A DNA stretch of 61,953 nt from a virus, in IMG/VR virus record IMGVR_UViG_3300045135_003620, positions 1 through 61,953 of that record; one strand, written 5' to 3'. How positions within the stretch are numbered: position 1 is the first letter of the stretch; the number at the start of each line of letters is the position of its first letter. The notes beneath the pieces were generated by a model. The model did no database searches and had not been told where the DNA came from. It was given only the letters and a program-made list of their open reading frames with translations. The position numbers and the translations under genes are program-made. This document shows, one piece after another, positions 50,850 through 59,838 of the stretch.

Positions 50850-51833
50850 ATGCATTTAGTTATTGGTGGCAGTGGTTTTATCGGCACACGTTTGTGCAAA
50901 CGATTAACAAATGCAAACACAAAATTCACCATCATCGATAAATCGGTTAGTAAGACATTTCCTGAACAAACCAATGTCTGTGACATCAGAAATAAAAATG
51001 ATTTACTTCAAATAGAAACTGATGCAACAGTAATTATCAATCTGGCTGCAGAGCACCGAGATGATGTTCGCCCAAAATCGCTTTACGATGAAGTAAACGT
51101 TATGGGCTCGCAACATGTTTGCGAGCTAGCCGAAGCAAAAGGGATAAACAAAATTATATTCACTAGTTCCGTTGCGGTTTATGGATTCGCCGAACGAGGA
51201 ACTGATGAAAACGGAAGAATTAATCCCTTTAATGATTACGGAAGGACTAAATACGAAGCCGAATTAATTTATAAAAAATGGCAAGAAAAAGATCCTGAAA
51301 ACCGAACATTAGTGATTGTGCGGCCAACCGTAGTATTCGGTGAGCAGAATCGGGGCAATGTGTACAACCTATTAAGACAAATTGCATCCGGCAAATTTGT
51401 TATGATCGGTGACGGAAAAAATAGAAAGTCTATGGCATATGTTGAAAATATAGCTTGTTTTATTGAATATTCAGAAAACATGGATCCAGGTGTTCACATA
51501 TACAACTACATAGATAAACCCGATTTCGATATGAACTCACTAATTATTCGAGTTAGGAAATCACTTGGACAAGAGGGAAAGGTTGGGCCAAAAATTCCGT
51601 ACTGGCTTGGTATGATGGCGGGCTATGGCTTCGACCTAATCGCCAAACTGTCTGGAAAGAGCCTTCCAATAAGCTCTATCCGTATCCAGAAATTCTGCAA
51701 AGATTCAGTATACAATACAGCCGTCGAAACAACTGGCTTTATAGCACCTGTTAATTTACAGACAGCAATCGACAACACCATAGACTATGAGTTTGTATCA
51801 AAGAATAAAGGTGAAGTTTTTTACACAGAGTAG
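50850..51833 (+). CDS. NAD-dependent epimerase/dehydratase (extended SDR)
   Basis: 327 aa. Rossmann motif GGSGFIGTRLC at 6-16, INLAAEHRD, FTSSVAVYGF and catalytic Tyr-Lys in DYGRTKYEAE (YxxxK). The C-terminal part ends in helices with a possible short hydrophobic segment (IPYWLGMMAGYGFDLIAKL). It acts on a nucleotide sugar; the exact substrate (for example a UDP-HexNAc) is not determinable. First gene of the AT-rich polysaccharide region, 25 bp before galE. Confidence 0.82.
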   Translation: MHLVIGGSGFIGTRLCKRLTNANTKFTIIDKSVSKTFPEQTNVCDIRNKNDLLQIETDATVIINLAAEHRDDVRPKSLYDEVNVMGSQHVCELAEAKGINKIIFTSSVAVYGFAERGTDENGRINPFNDYGRTKYEAELIYKKWQEKDPENRTLVIVRPTVVFGEQNRGNVYNLLRQIASGKFVMIGDGKNRKSMAYVENIACFIEYSENMDPGVHIYNYIDKPDFDMNSLIIRVRKSLGQEGKVGPKIPYWLGMMAGYGFDLIAKLSGKSLPISSIRIQKFCKDSVYNTAVETTGFIAPVNLQTAIDNTIDYEFVSKNKGEVFYTE

Positions 51834-51858
51834 TCTTAAAAAATAAGGTAATTCAAAT

Positions 51859-52875
51859 ATGTATATTCTTATTACAGGTGGAACAGGGTATATTGGATCT
51901 CATACAGCCGTTCAACTACTAAACGCCGGATACAATGTAATCATTTTAGATAGCTTAATTAATTCAAGTGAAATTGTTATTCAGCGTATTGAGGAAATTA
52001 CAGGAAAACAACCTGTATTTATTAGAGGTGACGTTAGAGATTCCTCACTACTGGAAAGTCTTTTTACTAAATACACAATCAGTGCCGTAATTCACTTTGC
52101 TGGATTAAAAGCGGTTGGAGAAAGTAATCTCAAACCTCTTATGTATTACGATGCCAACGTAAATGGCTCGATTCAACTAATACATGCCATGGCAAAATCA
52201 GGTGTTAAGAAACTAGTCTTCAGTTCCTCCGCCACAGTTTACGGTGAAGAAGCACCAATACCATATATTGAAACGACAAGGCGTGGAACCCCTTCCAGTC
52301 CATACGGCGCATCAAAAGCTATAGTAGAACAAATCTTAACAGACTTAGCAGAATCAGATTCTGATTGGTCGATAGTTCTACTACGTTATTTTAATCCTAT
52401 CGGAGCGCACCCCTCAGGAAAAATCGGTGAAGACCCGAAGGGTATACCAAATAATTTAATGCCGTTTATATCACAGGTAGCAATAGGTAAACGGGAAAAA
52501 CTGACAATATTCGGAAACGACTATACCACGAAAGATGGTACATGTGAGCGTGACTATCTACATATTCTAGATCTTGCGAATGGACATCTTTACTCATTAG
52601 AGAAACTCAACAAACATGGCTTAAGTATATTTAACCTGGGAACAGGGAAACCAGCATCTGTTCTCGAGATGGTCAAAGCCTTTGAAATCGTAAATAGAAT
52701 CGAAATTCCATATGAAATTAGCGCACGAAGAGAAGGTGATCTACCAGCGTTTTGGGCTGACTGTAATAAAGCAAGGATCGAATTAAACTGGTCAGCAACA
52801 CACACAATAGACGATATGATGAGAGACACATGGAATTGGCAAATAAAAAACCCGAATGGATATGAGCCTGATTAA
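51859..52875 (+). CDS. galE: UDP-glucose 4-epimerase
   Basis: 338 aa, standard GalE length. NAD motif GGTGYIGSHTAVQLL (residues 7-21), DVRD, IHFAGLKAVGES, FSSSATVYGE, catalytic SPYGASKAIVE, the RYFNPIGAHPSG motif, GTCERDYLHILDLANGH and IFNLGTGKPASVLEMV. It interconverts UDP-Glc and UDP-Gal, providing UDP-Gal for the galactopyranose mutase encoded at the right end. Confidence 0.95.
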   Translation: MYILITGGTGYIGSHTAVQLLNAGYNVIILDSLINSSEIVIQRIEEITGKQPVFIRGDVRDSSLLESLFTKYTISAVIHFAGLKAVGESNLKPLMYYDANVNGSIQLIHAMAKSGVKKLVFSSSATVYGEEAPIPYIETTRRGTPSSPYGASKAIVEQILTDLAESDSDWSIVLLRYFNPIGAHPSGKIGEDPKGIPNNLMPFISQVAIGKREKLTIFGNDYTTKDGTCERDYLHILDLANGHLYSLEKLNKHGLSIFNLGTGKPASVLEMVKAFEIVNRIEIPYEISARREGDLPAFWADCNKARIELNWSATHTIDDMMRDTWNWQIKNPNGYEPD

Positions 52876-52893
52876 TCTGAACCAAATCAGATT
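52874..52893 (+). terminator. Hairpin at the galE stop, possible terminator
   Basis: Perfect 7-bp inverted repeat AATCTGA / TCAGATT with a 6-nt loop beginning inside the galE stop codon. No T-run follows, so termination strength is doubtful. It lies between convergent operons; the remaining 52894-53046 is AT-rich with no gene seen. Confidence 0.35.
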
Positions 52894-53046
52894 GATATTA
52901 GCTAATAGTAACTTTGCCAAAATTCTTTGATTGAATTTTTAAAAAATCGCATAACCAGAAATGATGAAAAAATTAAGATATAATTTAAGCATCGATGAAA
53001 CCACACATAAGATAAGCCATATCACATATAACAATAATAAAGCCTT

Positions 53047-53832
53047 TCAATTATTCTTAAGTTTACTTATTGCAATAAGCCGGTCATTAAAAGTGGAATA
53101 CAATCCATTATCAGATATGAAATTATGGATATGACTGTAAAGTATAAATGACGATTTAGAAAAAATTAAATATTTGAATGACATATTTCTAAAATAATTT
53201 TTTAACTGCGAATAAACAAGTGAATCTTTACTTGACCTAAAACCAAGAAAACAAAGTGGTCGTGAATCAATAACATAATTTCCGTTAAATTCACAAATAA
53301 AACTTCCAGATCTAACTACATTAAAATCGAACACATCCGGCAATTTTCCAGGCACACGATTAGCTGGAAATACAATATATCGAGTTGAAATTAAGGGTAT
53401 TTTCTTCATGCATTCTAAATCGAACTGTGACAGCTCTGACGTCAAACTAGGATCACAAAGACTATAATCAATATGAAAATATGTATGGGAAACTAAAACA
53501 TAATTATTCTTAGAAAGGAAATGCAATACATCCGAAGAAAGTTGAAAATCACGTCTTTCTAATAATCGATATTGGCATTTAAGTTGATCGCATATTAATT
53601 TATTATTTTTACATATTTCCAAAGCCTTAATAATATTATGCTTGGCGCGCTCAGTTTCATCGAACAAAAGCCCAACACAGGCAAAAGAAGCCTTTATAGA
53701 ATTAGTGGAAAGTATTTCTACAACATTTATTAAACTCTCATGCAACGCGTCCTTGGTAACATGATTATAAGGAAGTCCGTATGGAGCAAGTCCGAATGCT
53801 CCTTCAAAATCAAATTGTACATGAACTGACAT
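53047..53832 (-). CDS. Polysaccharide deacetylase-like protein
   Basis: About 261 aa from the ATG at 53832 with GAGA upstream; a start 10 codons earlier overlaps the previous gene more. NodB-like features: HVQFDFEGAFG at the N terminus (acidic motif 1, with D-F-E in place of the usual TFDDG), VSHTYFHIDYS (HTxxH motif 2, metal-binding histidines), and YIVFPANRVPG (motif 3). It may remove acetyl groups from a sugar of the polysaccharide. Last gene of the leftward operon. Confidence 0.65.
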   Translation of the reverse strand: MSVHVQFDFEGAFGLAPYGLPYNHVTKDALHESLINVVEILSTNSIKASFACVGLLFDETERAKHNIIKALEICKNNKLICDQLKCQYRLLERRDFQLSSDVLHFLSKNNYVLVSHTYFHIDYSLCDPSLTSELSQFDLECMKKIPLISTRYIVFPANRVPGKLPDVFDFNVVRSGSFICEFNGNYVIDSRPLCFLGFRSSKDSLVYSQLKNYFRNMSFKYLIFSKSSFILYSHIHNFISDNGLYSTFNDRLIAISKLKNN

Positions 53833-54772
53833 ATATTTCTCTTTTACATTCAATAGGCACATGGATATCGACTTTCATGCGATTAACAATGCCCTCTGTT
53901 AGGGCATGAGAAGACCTATATTTTTGAATGGCATTGTGAAAACCAGCAGAACTACTATCAAAAACAAAAGGACACCAATCCATACCGGGGACTTTATCAT
54001 GAATAGCAAGTTTTCCATAAGATAGTGCCTCAGCAGCAACATCACAAAAGCCTTCGAAATCTGATAAGCACACCACGCAATCTATAGCTCTATAAATATC
54101 TTCTTTATCATTAACAAATCCATGGTCTATAATTTTATTTCTTAGGTTATCAGGAATATCCATACCAAGTCCAAAAACATGATATTCATATAAATTGGGA
54201 AATTTACTTTCAAGCTCCGAACATAGAACAAGATATTTTAAAAAGCCTTTCCTACTCTCTCGCCTCCCAACGAACGCAATTTTTATGGGTAATTCTGAAG
54301 TCAAATTAAGATCAATCCAAGGAAAATTGTAGTTATATACGCCAAAATATTTATTGTTTATCATTTTATATTTGGAAAAAAAACGAAAGACAAATGAATA
54401 ATTTACAATAATGGGCGAAACGAGAACAAATTTATTACAAAAAAGGCAATTCACAAACTCAATGATATTACCAATAAAACGATAGATAGGAATGCGACTG
54501 CAACTTAAGCTACCGTGACATACATAAATAGATTTTTTCCTGTATAAACGACATAGAATTAATGAAAAGAATGCCCCGCCCGTAGTATGACATTGAATAG
54601 TTGCTGAATCAGGAAGTGATCTTATAAAATTAGCAAGTTTTTTTAGGGAAGAAATGCTGAAAGAAAATAACGAGATGTCCTCAGCTTCATCAAAAGAAAA
54701 CTTATGATCAATATTGTAATCATGTAAGTAACGTTGCCTGTAAAGGCCATGAGGGAAAACTACGTAAATCAA
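53810..54772 (-). CDS. Glycosyltransferase, GT-B fold (GT4-like)
   Basis: 320 aa, short for the family. The C-terminal half carries the nucleotide-sugar site: IKIAFVGRRESRKGFLKYL (about 160-180), YRAIDCVVCLSDFEGFCDVA then EALSYGK (ExxxxGxP-like motif, with EGFCDVAAEALSYG). The N-terminal half has HTTGGAFFSLILCRL and YVCHGS. Adds one sugar to the repeat unit; donor not known. Overlaps the sulfotransferase-like gene upstream by 4 bp. Confidence 0.8.
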   Translation of the reverse strand: MIYVVFPHGLYRQRYLHDYNIDHKFSFDEAEDISLFSFSISSLKKLANFIRSLPDSATIQCHTTGGAFFSLILCRLYRKKSIYVCHGSLSCSRIPIYRFIGNIIEFVNCLFCNKFVLVSPIIVNYSFVFRFFSKYKMINNKYFGVYNYNFPWIDLNLTSELPIKIAFVGRRESRKGFLKYLVLCSELESKFPNLYEYHVFGLGMDIPDNLRNKIIDHGFVNDKEDIYRAIDCVVCLSDFEGFCDVAAEALSYGKLAIHDKVPGMDWCPFVFDSSSAGFHNAIQKYRSSHALTEGIVNRMKVDIHVPIECKREIYVSSCTI

Positions 54773-55347
54773 AACACGCTCCTTAAAAAGGCATAAAATC
54801 TAAAGATAAAAGGCGGCAAATTTAAAGTACTATTTAAGGAACTAGATCTATTAGCATGTTGCTTATCTGGTAGAAAATGAACGCTAGGGAATAAAGCCTT
54901 CAAATCGTCTGTAGACGAATTCACATAACAAAATTCAAAAGTCTCATAGTGTGCTTTTAAAACTGACCAATTATTTTCAACAAGATTTTCCTGTTCAACA
55001 ACAAATTTATTTGTAACAGGACGTACTCTCTCTTCCAACTTTATTAAGGATTCTTTCCAACTTTTATTATCGCGTGAGAGCCGTACAAAAACAGTGTTAT
55101 CGAAAAGAACACTATTTTGTAAAATAAATTTTATTGAACAGGAGTCGTGTAAAATATCAGGGCATATAACTAGATTGTACTTTTTGAGAACACGATTGAA
55201 AGGAATGGCTGATAAAAATGTGCGCGGTGAAACAACATTCTTATCCTTGTTACTCATGCCAACTTGAAGGCCAAATGATGTAGTACCTGTTCGGCGCGGG
55301 CCTACAACAACATATTGCTTTACAGCATCGTGTCTAATATCACTCAT
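54769..55347 (-). CDS. Sulfotransferase-like protein (192 aa)
   Basis: N-terminal P-loop-like 5' phosphosulfate-binding loop: YVVVGPRRTGTTSFGLQVG (residues 12-30). A further segment FDNTVFVRLSRDNKSWKESLI resembles the 3' phosphate-binding region (R..S..) of PAPS-dependent sulfotransferases. It is shorter than most. ATGA overlap with its neighbour. Substrate unknown; likely a sugar of the surface polysaccharide. Confidence 0.55.
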   Translation of the reverse strand: MSDIRHDAVKQYVVVGPRRTGTTSFGLQVGMSNKDKNVVSPRTFLSAIPFNRVLKKYNLVICPDILHDSCSIKFILQNSVLFDNTVFVRLSRDNKSWKESLIKLEERVRPVTNKFVVEQENLVENNWSVLKAHYETFEFCYVNSSTDDLKALFPSVHFLPDKQHANRSSSLNSTLNLPPFIFRFYAFLRSVF

Positions 55348-56018
55348 TTATTAAAAATCTCTCTACAAAACATTAATTCTTGTTCACTGAATTTATAACG
55401 GACTTTCATTTGATTTGAGGAAAGTTTCTTATCATCACAATACGGTACGTCAACAAACTCGCAAAAAGCAGCTAATCCGTCCTCTAAGTAAAAATAATTT
55501 TCAGCATGCATGCCGATTTTGTCCAAAAGAACATCGGTTTCGATAAAATGTTTATCATTATATAGTCCATTTGTTCTATATAATTTAGATTCCTTAAGCT
55601 TAATTACAAAATCTTTGAAACCAAGACCTAGTGGTAAATTAAACTGAGAAAATGCGATAGCCTTTGATAAAGTATTGGGGTTTAAATATTTTTTGGTAAA
55701 CCCTGATTGGACTCTGGCACAGTAAGACCTATCAAGAACCGCGTCAATTTTTTCGATATTCTTTAAGTCATCAGGATAAATAACACTTACGTTTGATCTC
55801 GAGCATAACCAAATAAAACTCGAACTTGCACAAAGTGGGGATAGAAAAAGATATTTACCGTTAACCAATACAACATTTCTTCTTAAATCACATGTTGGAC
55901 GTGGTATAAATGAAAAAATTCTTCGTACAAATTGATATTTAATAATTTTTGGAGATACCCTGATGTCCAAAACAAATTTAACTAATATATTTCGTAGATA
56001 TTGTTTCATATTCCTCAT
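55344..56018 (-). CDS. Sulfotransferase_2-like protein (224 aa)
   Basis: The strand-loop KYLFLSPLCASSSFIWLC (about residue 55) resembles the PKCASTS-type PAPS loop of Sulfotransfer_2 proteins, and the end (HAENYFYLEDGLAAFCEFVD, YKFSEQELMFCREIFNK) resembles their C-terminal ED...FL-type region. It lacks a clear lysine in the loop, so activity is uncertain. It overlaps the sulfotransferase gene upstream by 41 bp. Sits between two other sulfotransferase-like genes. Confidence 0.5.
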   Translation of the reverse strand: MRNMKQYLRNILVKFVLDIRVSPKIIKYQFVRRIFSFIPRPTCDLRRNVVLVNGKYLFLSPLCASSSFIWLCSRSNVSVIYPDDLKNIEKIDAVLDRSYCARVQSGFTKKYLNPNTLSKAIAFSQFNLPLGLGFKDFVIKLKESKLYRTNGLYNDKHFIETDVLLDKIGMHAENYFYLEDGLAAFCEFVDVPYCDDKKLSSNQMKVRYKFSEQELMFCREIFNK

Positions 56019-56793
56019 CCATTTTTGAAATCCAATCAGGTTTATTTATAATCTTTTGGCTTTTCAGATATGGGCTTCTCTGTAGCGATTTCATTTTATT
56101 CAAATATCCAAACGAATATTTAATACCAAAGAATTTTTTAACCGAAAACAAAATATCAATAAGCTTGGGTATGAACAAAAATCGCACTGAACCGCTTTTA
56201 TTAGCAGAAGGCAGACTAAAAGATTCAACATTAAGATCGATAAATTTAAGTATTTCTCGAACCACTTTATCTTGATCAGAACGAAGATCTTCGTATCTGT
56301 AAATAAAAACTGAATCTTGTTTTGTATGTCTTCTTAGGTGATCAAGTCTTATAAATTGATCAAGCAATGTCCGGTAATCACACCAGAATGGATATGGTCC
56401 ATCTCCTTGACCAGACTCTACAATTTCACTTAAGTTCTTTGTTTTTTCGTATCCTTCGACTTGATTCTGATTGAATAAGCTCTCAAAAAGTGAAGATGGT
56501 TTTCGTATACCAATTATAATCTTGTAATTATTAATATTTTGTATAGACTTTATAAACTCATTCGAGTAAATGTAGTGGGTAGAGCCATCAACGACGATCA
56601 TATCTTCTGATTTATTTAACCAGTTATTATTGTATTCTTGTTTTGGCACTCTTCGTCGAATTGGTATATCCGGAGATAACGAAGCTGGTTCCTTGATACT
56701 ATTACATACAAGTTCACTATCAGTGAAGGAACTTATCAAATCATATAAAGAAGTAGTTGCTGTTTTAGGAAATCCTGCGATAAAAATCATCAT
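55978..56793 (-). CDS. Sulfotransferase domain protein (271 aa)
   Basis: Clear family pattern: IFIAGFPKTATTSLYDLIS (PAPS 5' loop with Lys at 10), IIIGIRKPSSLFESLFNQ (3' phosphate-binding Arg and Ser), then FIYRYEDLRSDQDKVVREIL with KFIDL. Matches bacterial heparan/NodH-type sulfotransferases. It would transfer sulfate from PAPS to a glycan hydroxyl or amine. Overlaps the upstream flippase-like gene by 29 bp. Confidence 0.85.
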   Translation of the reverse strand: MMIFIAGFPKTATTSLYDLISSFTDSELVCNSIKEPASLSPDIPIRRRVPKQEYNNNWLNKSEDMIVVDGSTHYIYSNEFIKSIQNINNYKIIIGIRKPSSLFESLFNQNQVEGYEKTKNLSEIVESGQGDGPYPFWCDYRTLLDQFIRLDHLRRHTKQDSVFIYRYEDLRSDQDKVVREILKFIDLNVESFSLPSANKSGSVRFLFIPKLIDILFSVKKFFGIKYSFGYLNKMKSLQRSPYLKSQKIINKPDWISKMDEEYETISTKYIS

Positions 56794-57967
56794 ATATTTG
56801 ATACGCCCTCAAAACTATTCGTAGTGAAATTACAATCGATAACCATGATAAAAAAATTGGGTTATCATTTTTTATTACATAATAAAGACAAACGAAAATT
56901 AACATAATAAGTACCCATTTATTCATTCTAATATCATGTACCAAAAAATGTATAAGTGGAAAACCTGTAAATAAGACCAACCATGTTAATATTTCTAACG
57001 AAAATTTACCGTCAACATGATATGAAATGACGGTGCTAAACAATAACCCTAACCCCCCGACAGCATACTGGATAAATTCGAATCGCCTAATGATATTTAA
57101 ATTTGCTTCTGGATTATTATGTATACTTATTTTTGAGATAAGAGAGCCACTAAGAAACTGATTGATTAAGAGTGGCAAATAATATATATACGAGTTTAAT
57201 ATCATCCCCTTGGAGAATTCTGTCGCTTGCAAGAAAGGCTGCATTTGTAAATAAAACATTAATATATTTACAAGATACCACGATGCGTCACTAGAACTAG
57301 TATTATTATTCGATACAGGTTTCAAATGCTTATGTAAATTACCAGTATTTTTAATTAAAAATACAAACAAAAAAAACATTAAACCTACTATAAATACTGA
57401 AAAAGCAAATAATTCATTTTGATTAGAATTTCGAAAGTTTTGATCAATTAAATATTGTACTGTTAAAATATTCAAAAGCCATAAAATTAAAAGACCCCAA
57501 GGCCTTATAATGAATTCAAAAATAGCCGCAATTTTTTGTGAATCCGAATACTTAAATAACTGCGACAGTTTCGTTAAGGTAATAAATGAGCTCGCGTACA
57601 GCACAATCAATAAAACATCAAATAACTGCCTAGTAGAAATAATATATGTTAGAAACAAGCTCAAGACGATGAATTTTATCTTCACCAAATTTATAGATGA
57701 TTTACCGTAGAATGAGATTATATTTGTTAAGGCGCCAGCCACGATTAAAACGATGACGTTGGAGAACCAATATACCGAGTTATAAAGCGCAGATTCTTGT
57801 CGTCCGAAAGTTATCTCGATTAAATATACAGTGATAGCTATACCTAATACAGATGCAGACTTGGAGAGCACTCGTACTATCAGTAATTTATTCAAATCGT
57901 TATGAAAAAGTTTCGAAAACAATTGATTTATACTCTTCAAAATTGGTAGACCGCGGTATATATCCAC
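56765..57967 (-). CDS. Wzx-like flippase/polysaccharide membrane protein (400 aa)
   Basis: About ten hydrophobic segments, e.g. LIVRVLSKSASVLGIAITVY, NVIVLIVAGALTNIISFYG, FIVLSLFLTYIIS, VFIVGLMFFLFVFLI, LTWLVLFTGFPLIHFLV and WVLIMLIFVCLYYVI. The MATE/MOP topology and position between glycosyltransferase and sulfotransferase genes suggest export of the lipid-linked repeat unit. Sequence conservation of Wzx is low, so the call rests on topology and context. Overlaps the preceding gene by 68 bp. Confidence 0.6.
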   Translation of the reverse strand: MDIYRGLPILKSINQLFSKLFHNDLNKLLIVRVLSKSASVLGIAITVYLIEITFGRQESALYNSVYWFSNVIVLIVAGALTNIISFYGKSSINLVKIKFIVLSLFLTYIISTRQLFDVLLIVLYASSFITLTKLSQLFKYSDSQKIAAIFEFIIRPWGLLILWLLNILTVQYLIDQNFRNSNQNELFAFSVFIVGLMFFLFVFLIKNTGNLHKHLKPVSNNNTSSSDASWYLVNILMFYLQMQPFLQATEFSKGMILNSYIYYLPLLINQFLSGSLISKISIHNNPEANLNIIRRFEFIQYAVGGLGLLFSTVISYHVDGKFSLEILTWLVLFTGFPLIHFLVHDIRMNKWVLIMLIFVCLYYVIKNDNPIFLSWLSIVISLRIVLRAYQIYDDFYRRIS

Positions 57968-58769
57968 GCATATCTATTAATCGTCTATCTAGGTCCTGCT
58001 CATCACCCAAGTTAACAAGCTCATCATCGTTGAAAAAAAACCTATTAATATCACTATTGTATGCTAAAACCTTTGTATTAGAAGCCGAAGCTTCTAGCAA
58101 AACCATTGGCATCATCTCGTAGTTGTTATGAGCTGTATAAATAAGAAGGTCAAAAGTAGAGTAAATCTCCTGTACATTTGTTAAAGTATCATGTATACAT
58201 ATATCCAAATTTTCTCTGGCTATCATCTCTCTTAAATCTTTTAGTCCAGGACCATTACAAACCATATGAAATGAAACTTCTAAATTTTTATTTCGTCGAA
58301 CTAGTTCTACGAAATGCTCCCAGTTTTTCCCTGGTTTGATTGAGCCAACCCAACCTATTCTGTGACACAATTCATTTGTCTTTATAGGTTTAAATGGTGG
58401 CACTGAGTTATATATTTCCTTACAATTACAAGGAAATTTAAAATCTCTACGCCCTACTGGACCGACAAAACATATAGTAACGTTGAATAATGTTGTAAAC
58501 CAAATCAATATCCTTTTTATTAGATTGTACCTAAAATGATAGAAAAAATATTTTTTATTCTTTGAAAAAAGCAGCTTGAAATTGATTAACATTCTTAGAG
58601 AATGCACTGCAATTTTGTCATCATTTCGAATATCTTCTTCATTTATACCCTGAGCTTTTGAGTAATATATTTTATTATCGATATTTCGAGATGTTAATAT
58701 ATCTGAAATAAGTTGAGCAACCCTCTCAGCTCCACCGTTATCTGGATTTTCAAGAATTTGAATAACCAT
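57900..58769 (-). CDS. Glycosyltransferase, GT4-like (289 aa)
   Basis: GT-B enzyme with N-terminal NPDNGGAERVAQLISDIL (the GGAER signature of GT4), then RIGWVGSIKPGKNWEHFVEL, VCNGPGLKDLREMI, STFDLLIYTAHNNYEMMPMV and LLEASAS (E-x7-E-like motif, with EMMPMVLLEA). Short because the N-terminal domain is reduced. Transfers one sugar in repeat-unit assembly. Confidence 0.8.
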   Translation of the reverse strand: MVIQILENPDNGGAERVAQLISDILTSRNIDNKIYYSKAQGINEEDIRNDDKIAVHSLRMLINFKLLFSKNKKYFFYHFRYNLIKRILIWFTTLFNVTICFVGPVGRRDFKFPCNCKEIYNSVPPFKPIKTNELCHRIGWVGSIKPGKNWEHFVELVRRNKNLEVSFHMVCNGPGLKDLREMIARENLDICIHDTLTNVQEIYSTFDLLIYTAHNNYEMMPMVLLEASASNTKVLAYNSDINRFFFNDDELVNLGDEQDLDRRLIDMRGYIPRSTNFEEYKSIVFETFS

Positions 58770-59838
58770 AACCTTCCTTCTTGTTAAAATATATATATAT
58801 CAAAACTGGTACAAAGATCATTTTGAGACGAAATAAATTCCCGTAATTTGTTGCAAATGGTATATTTACAATTAGGTAGATAATTGCTGAATATAACGCG
58901 AACCTTGCACCATTTGAAATCACAGTGTTACGCACCATTAATTTAATAACAATATATGATATAATTAACGATTCAATTCCGTATACCATAGTGGCTAACT
59001 TTATATCTGTTAACCAGGGCCCAACAAGAACAGACCATGATTGTATAAAAATGCGCTCTATAATTGGTTTTGAAAAGAGAGCTCCACCCCCTATGTGACT
59101 TGCAGATACTTCAGCCGTTCTATCATATCTCGCCTCGATAAAGTTACTTAATCCTTCTACACTTCCAATTCCTAATAAACCAGGTATTAAGCTGAGAATA
59201 GGAATTGACATAGCTAGACCTAATGGAAGATATCGTGATAAATCAGATAGGTTCATCCGCACATTTTTAATAGAATAAGCTAACAACAGTATCGGAAAAA
59301 ACTCAGGCCTTGAAACAATTAATAAAATTGAGAATACAAAAATTAGACAAACACGCAAGTACCGATGAGTATATATATAAGACATATATATATACAATAG
59401 GCAAGTAGCCATGAACATATCACGCAGCACTGTTAATGAAAAATAAAACACAGAAGTGAAACAAAGTAATAACGAAATCGAACGCCAGCCGTTTAGCGCT
59501 AAAATACAAACTATATTTATATACAGTACAATATTTAGAACATTAAACTCATACCAACTCTCTGATACAAACGAAGCCGGTAATAATAGAGCACCATAAG
59601 CCCTAAATGTTCCAAATACATCTCTTCCCGAAGCTATTGACTCGATAAACAATTCGGCATATTTTATTTCAATTAATCCACTACTCCGCAGATAAAAACC
59701 GATAAAAAATAGAAGCGGTGAAATCGCGAAAAAAAACGAGAAAAGATAAAAGTAGTTATCGCGCCTGAAATTTCTGTAGCAGATTAAGTTGAACGAAATT
59801 ATCAATGTAAAATATATGATCGAGGAACTATATCCCAC
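58750..59838 (-). CDS. Wzy-like O-antigen/polysaccharide polymerase (EpsG-like)
   Basis: 362 aa with about nine or ten transmembrane segments (IIYFTLIISFNLICY, FFAISPLLFFIGFYL, ISLLLCFTSVFYFSLTVL, VCLIFVFSILLIVSR) and a large periplasmic loop (about 205-265), the usual Wzy/EpsG shape. LRDMFMATCLLYIYMSY and VSRPEFFPILLLAY fit the EpsG-like pattern (an R-D-M/R-P-E pair). It would polymerise repeat units in the periplasm. Overlaps neighbours by 11-20 bp. Confidence 0.65.
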   Translation of the reverse strand: MGYSSSIIYFTLIISFNLICYRNFRRDNYFYLFSFFFAISPLLFFIGFYLRSSGLIEIKYAELFIESIASGRDVFGTFRAYGALLLPASFVSESWYEFNVLNIVLYINIVCILALNGWRSISLLLCFTSVFYFSLTVLRDMFMATCLLYIYMSYIYTHRYLRVCLIFVFSILLIVSRPEFFPILLLAYSIKNVRMNLSDLSRYLPLGLAMSIPILSLIPGLLGIGSVEGLSNFIEARYDRTAEVSASHIGGGALFSKPIIERIFIQSWSVLVGPWLTDIKLATMVYGIESLIISYIVIKLMVRNTVISNGARFALYSAIIYLIVNIPFATNYGNLFRLKMIFVPVLIYIYFNKKEGYGYSNS

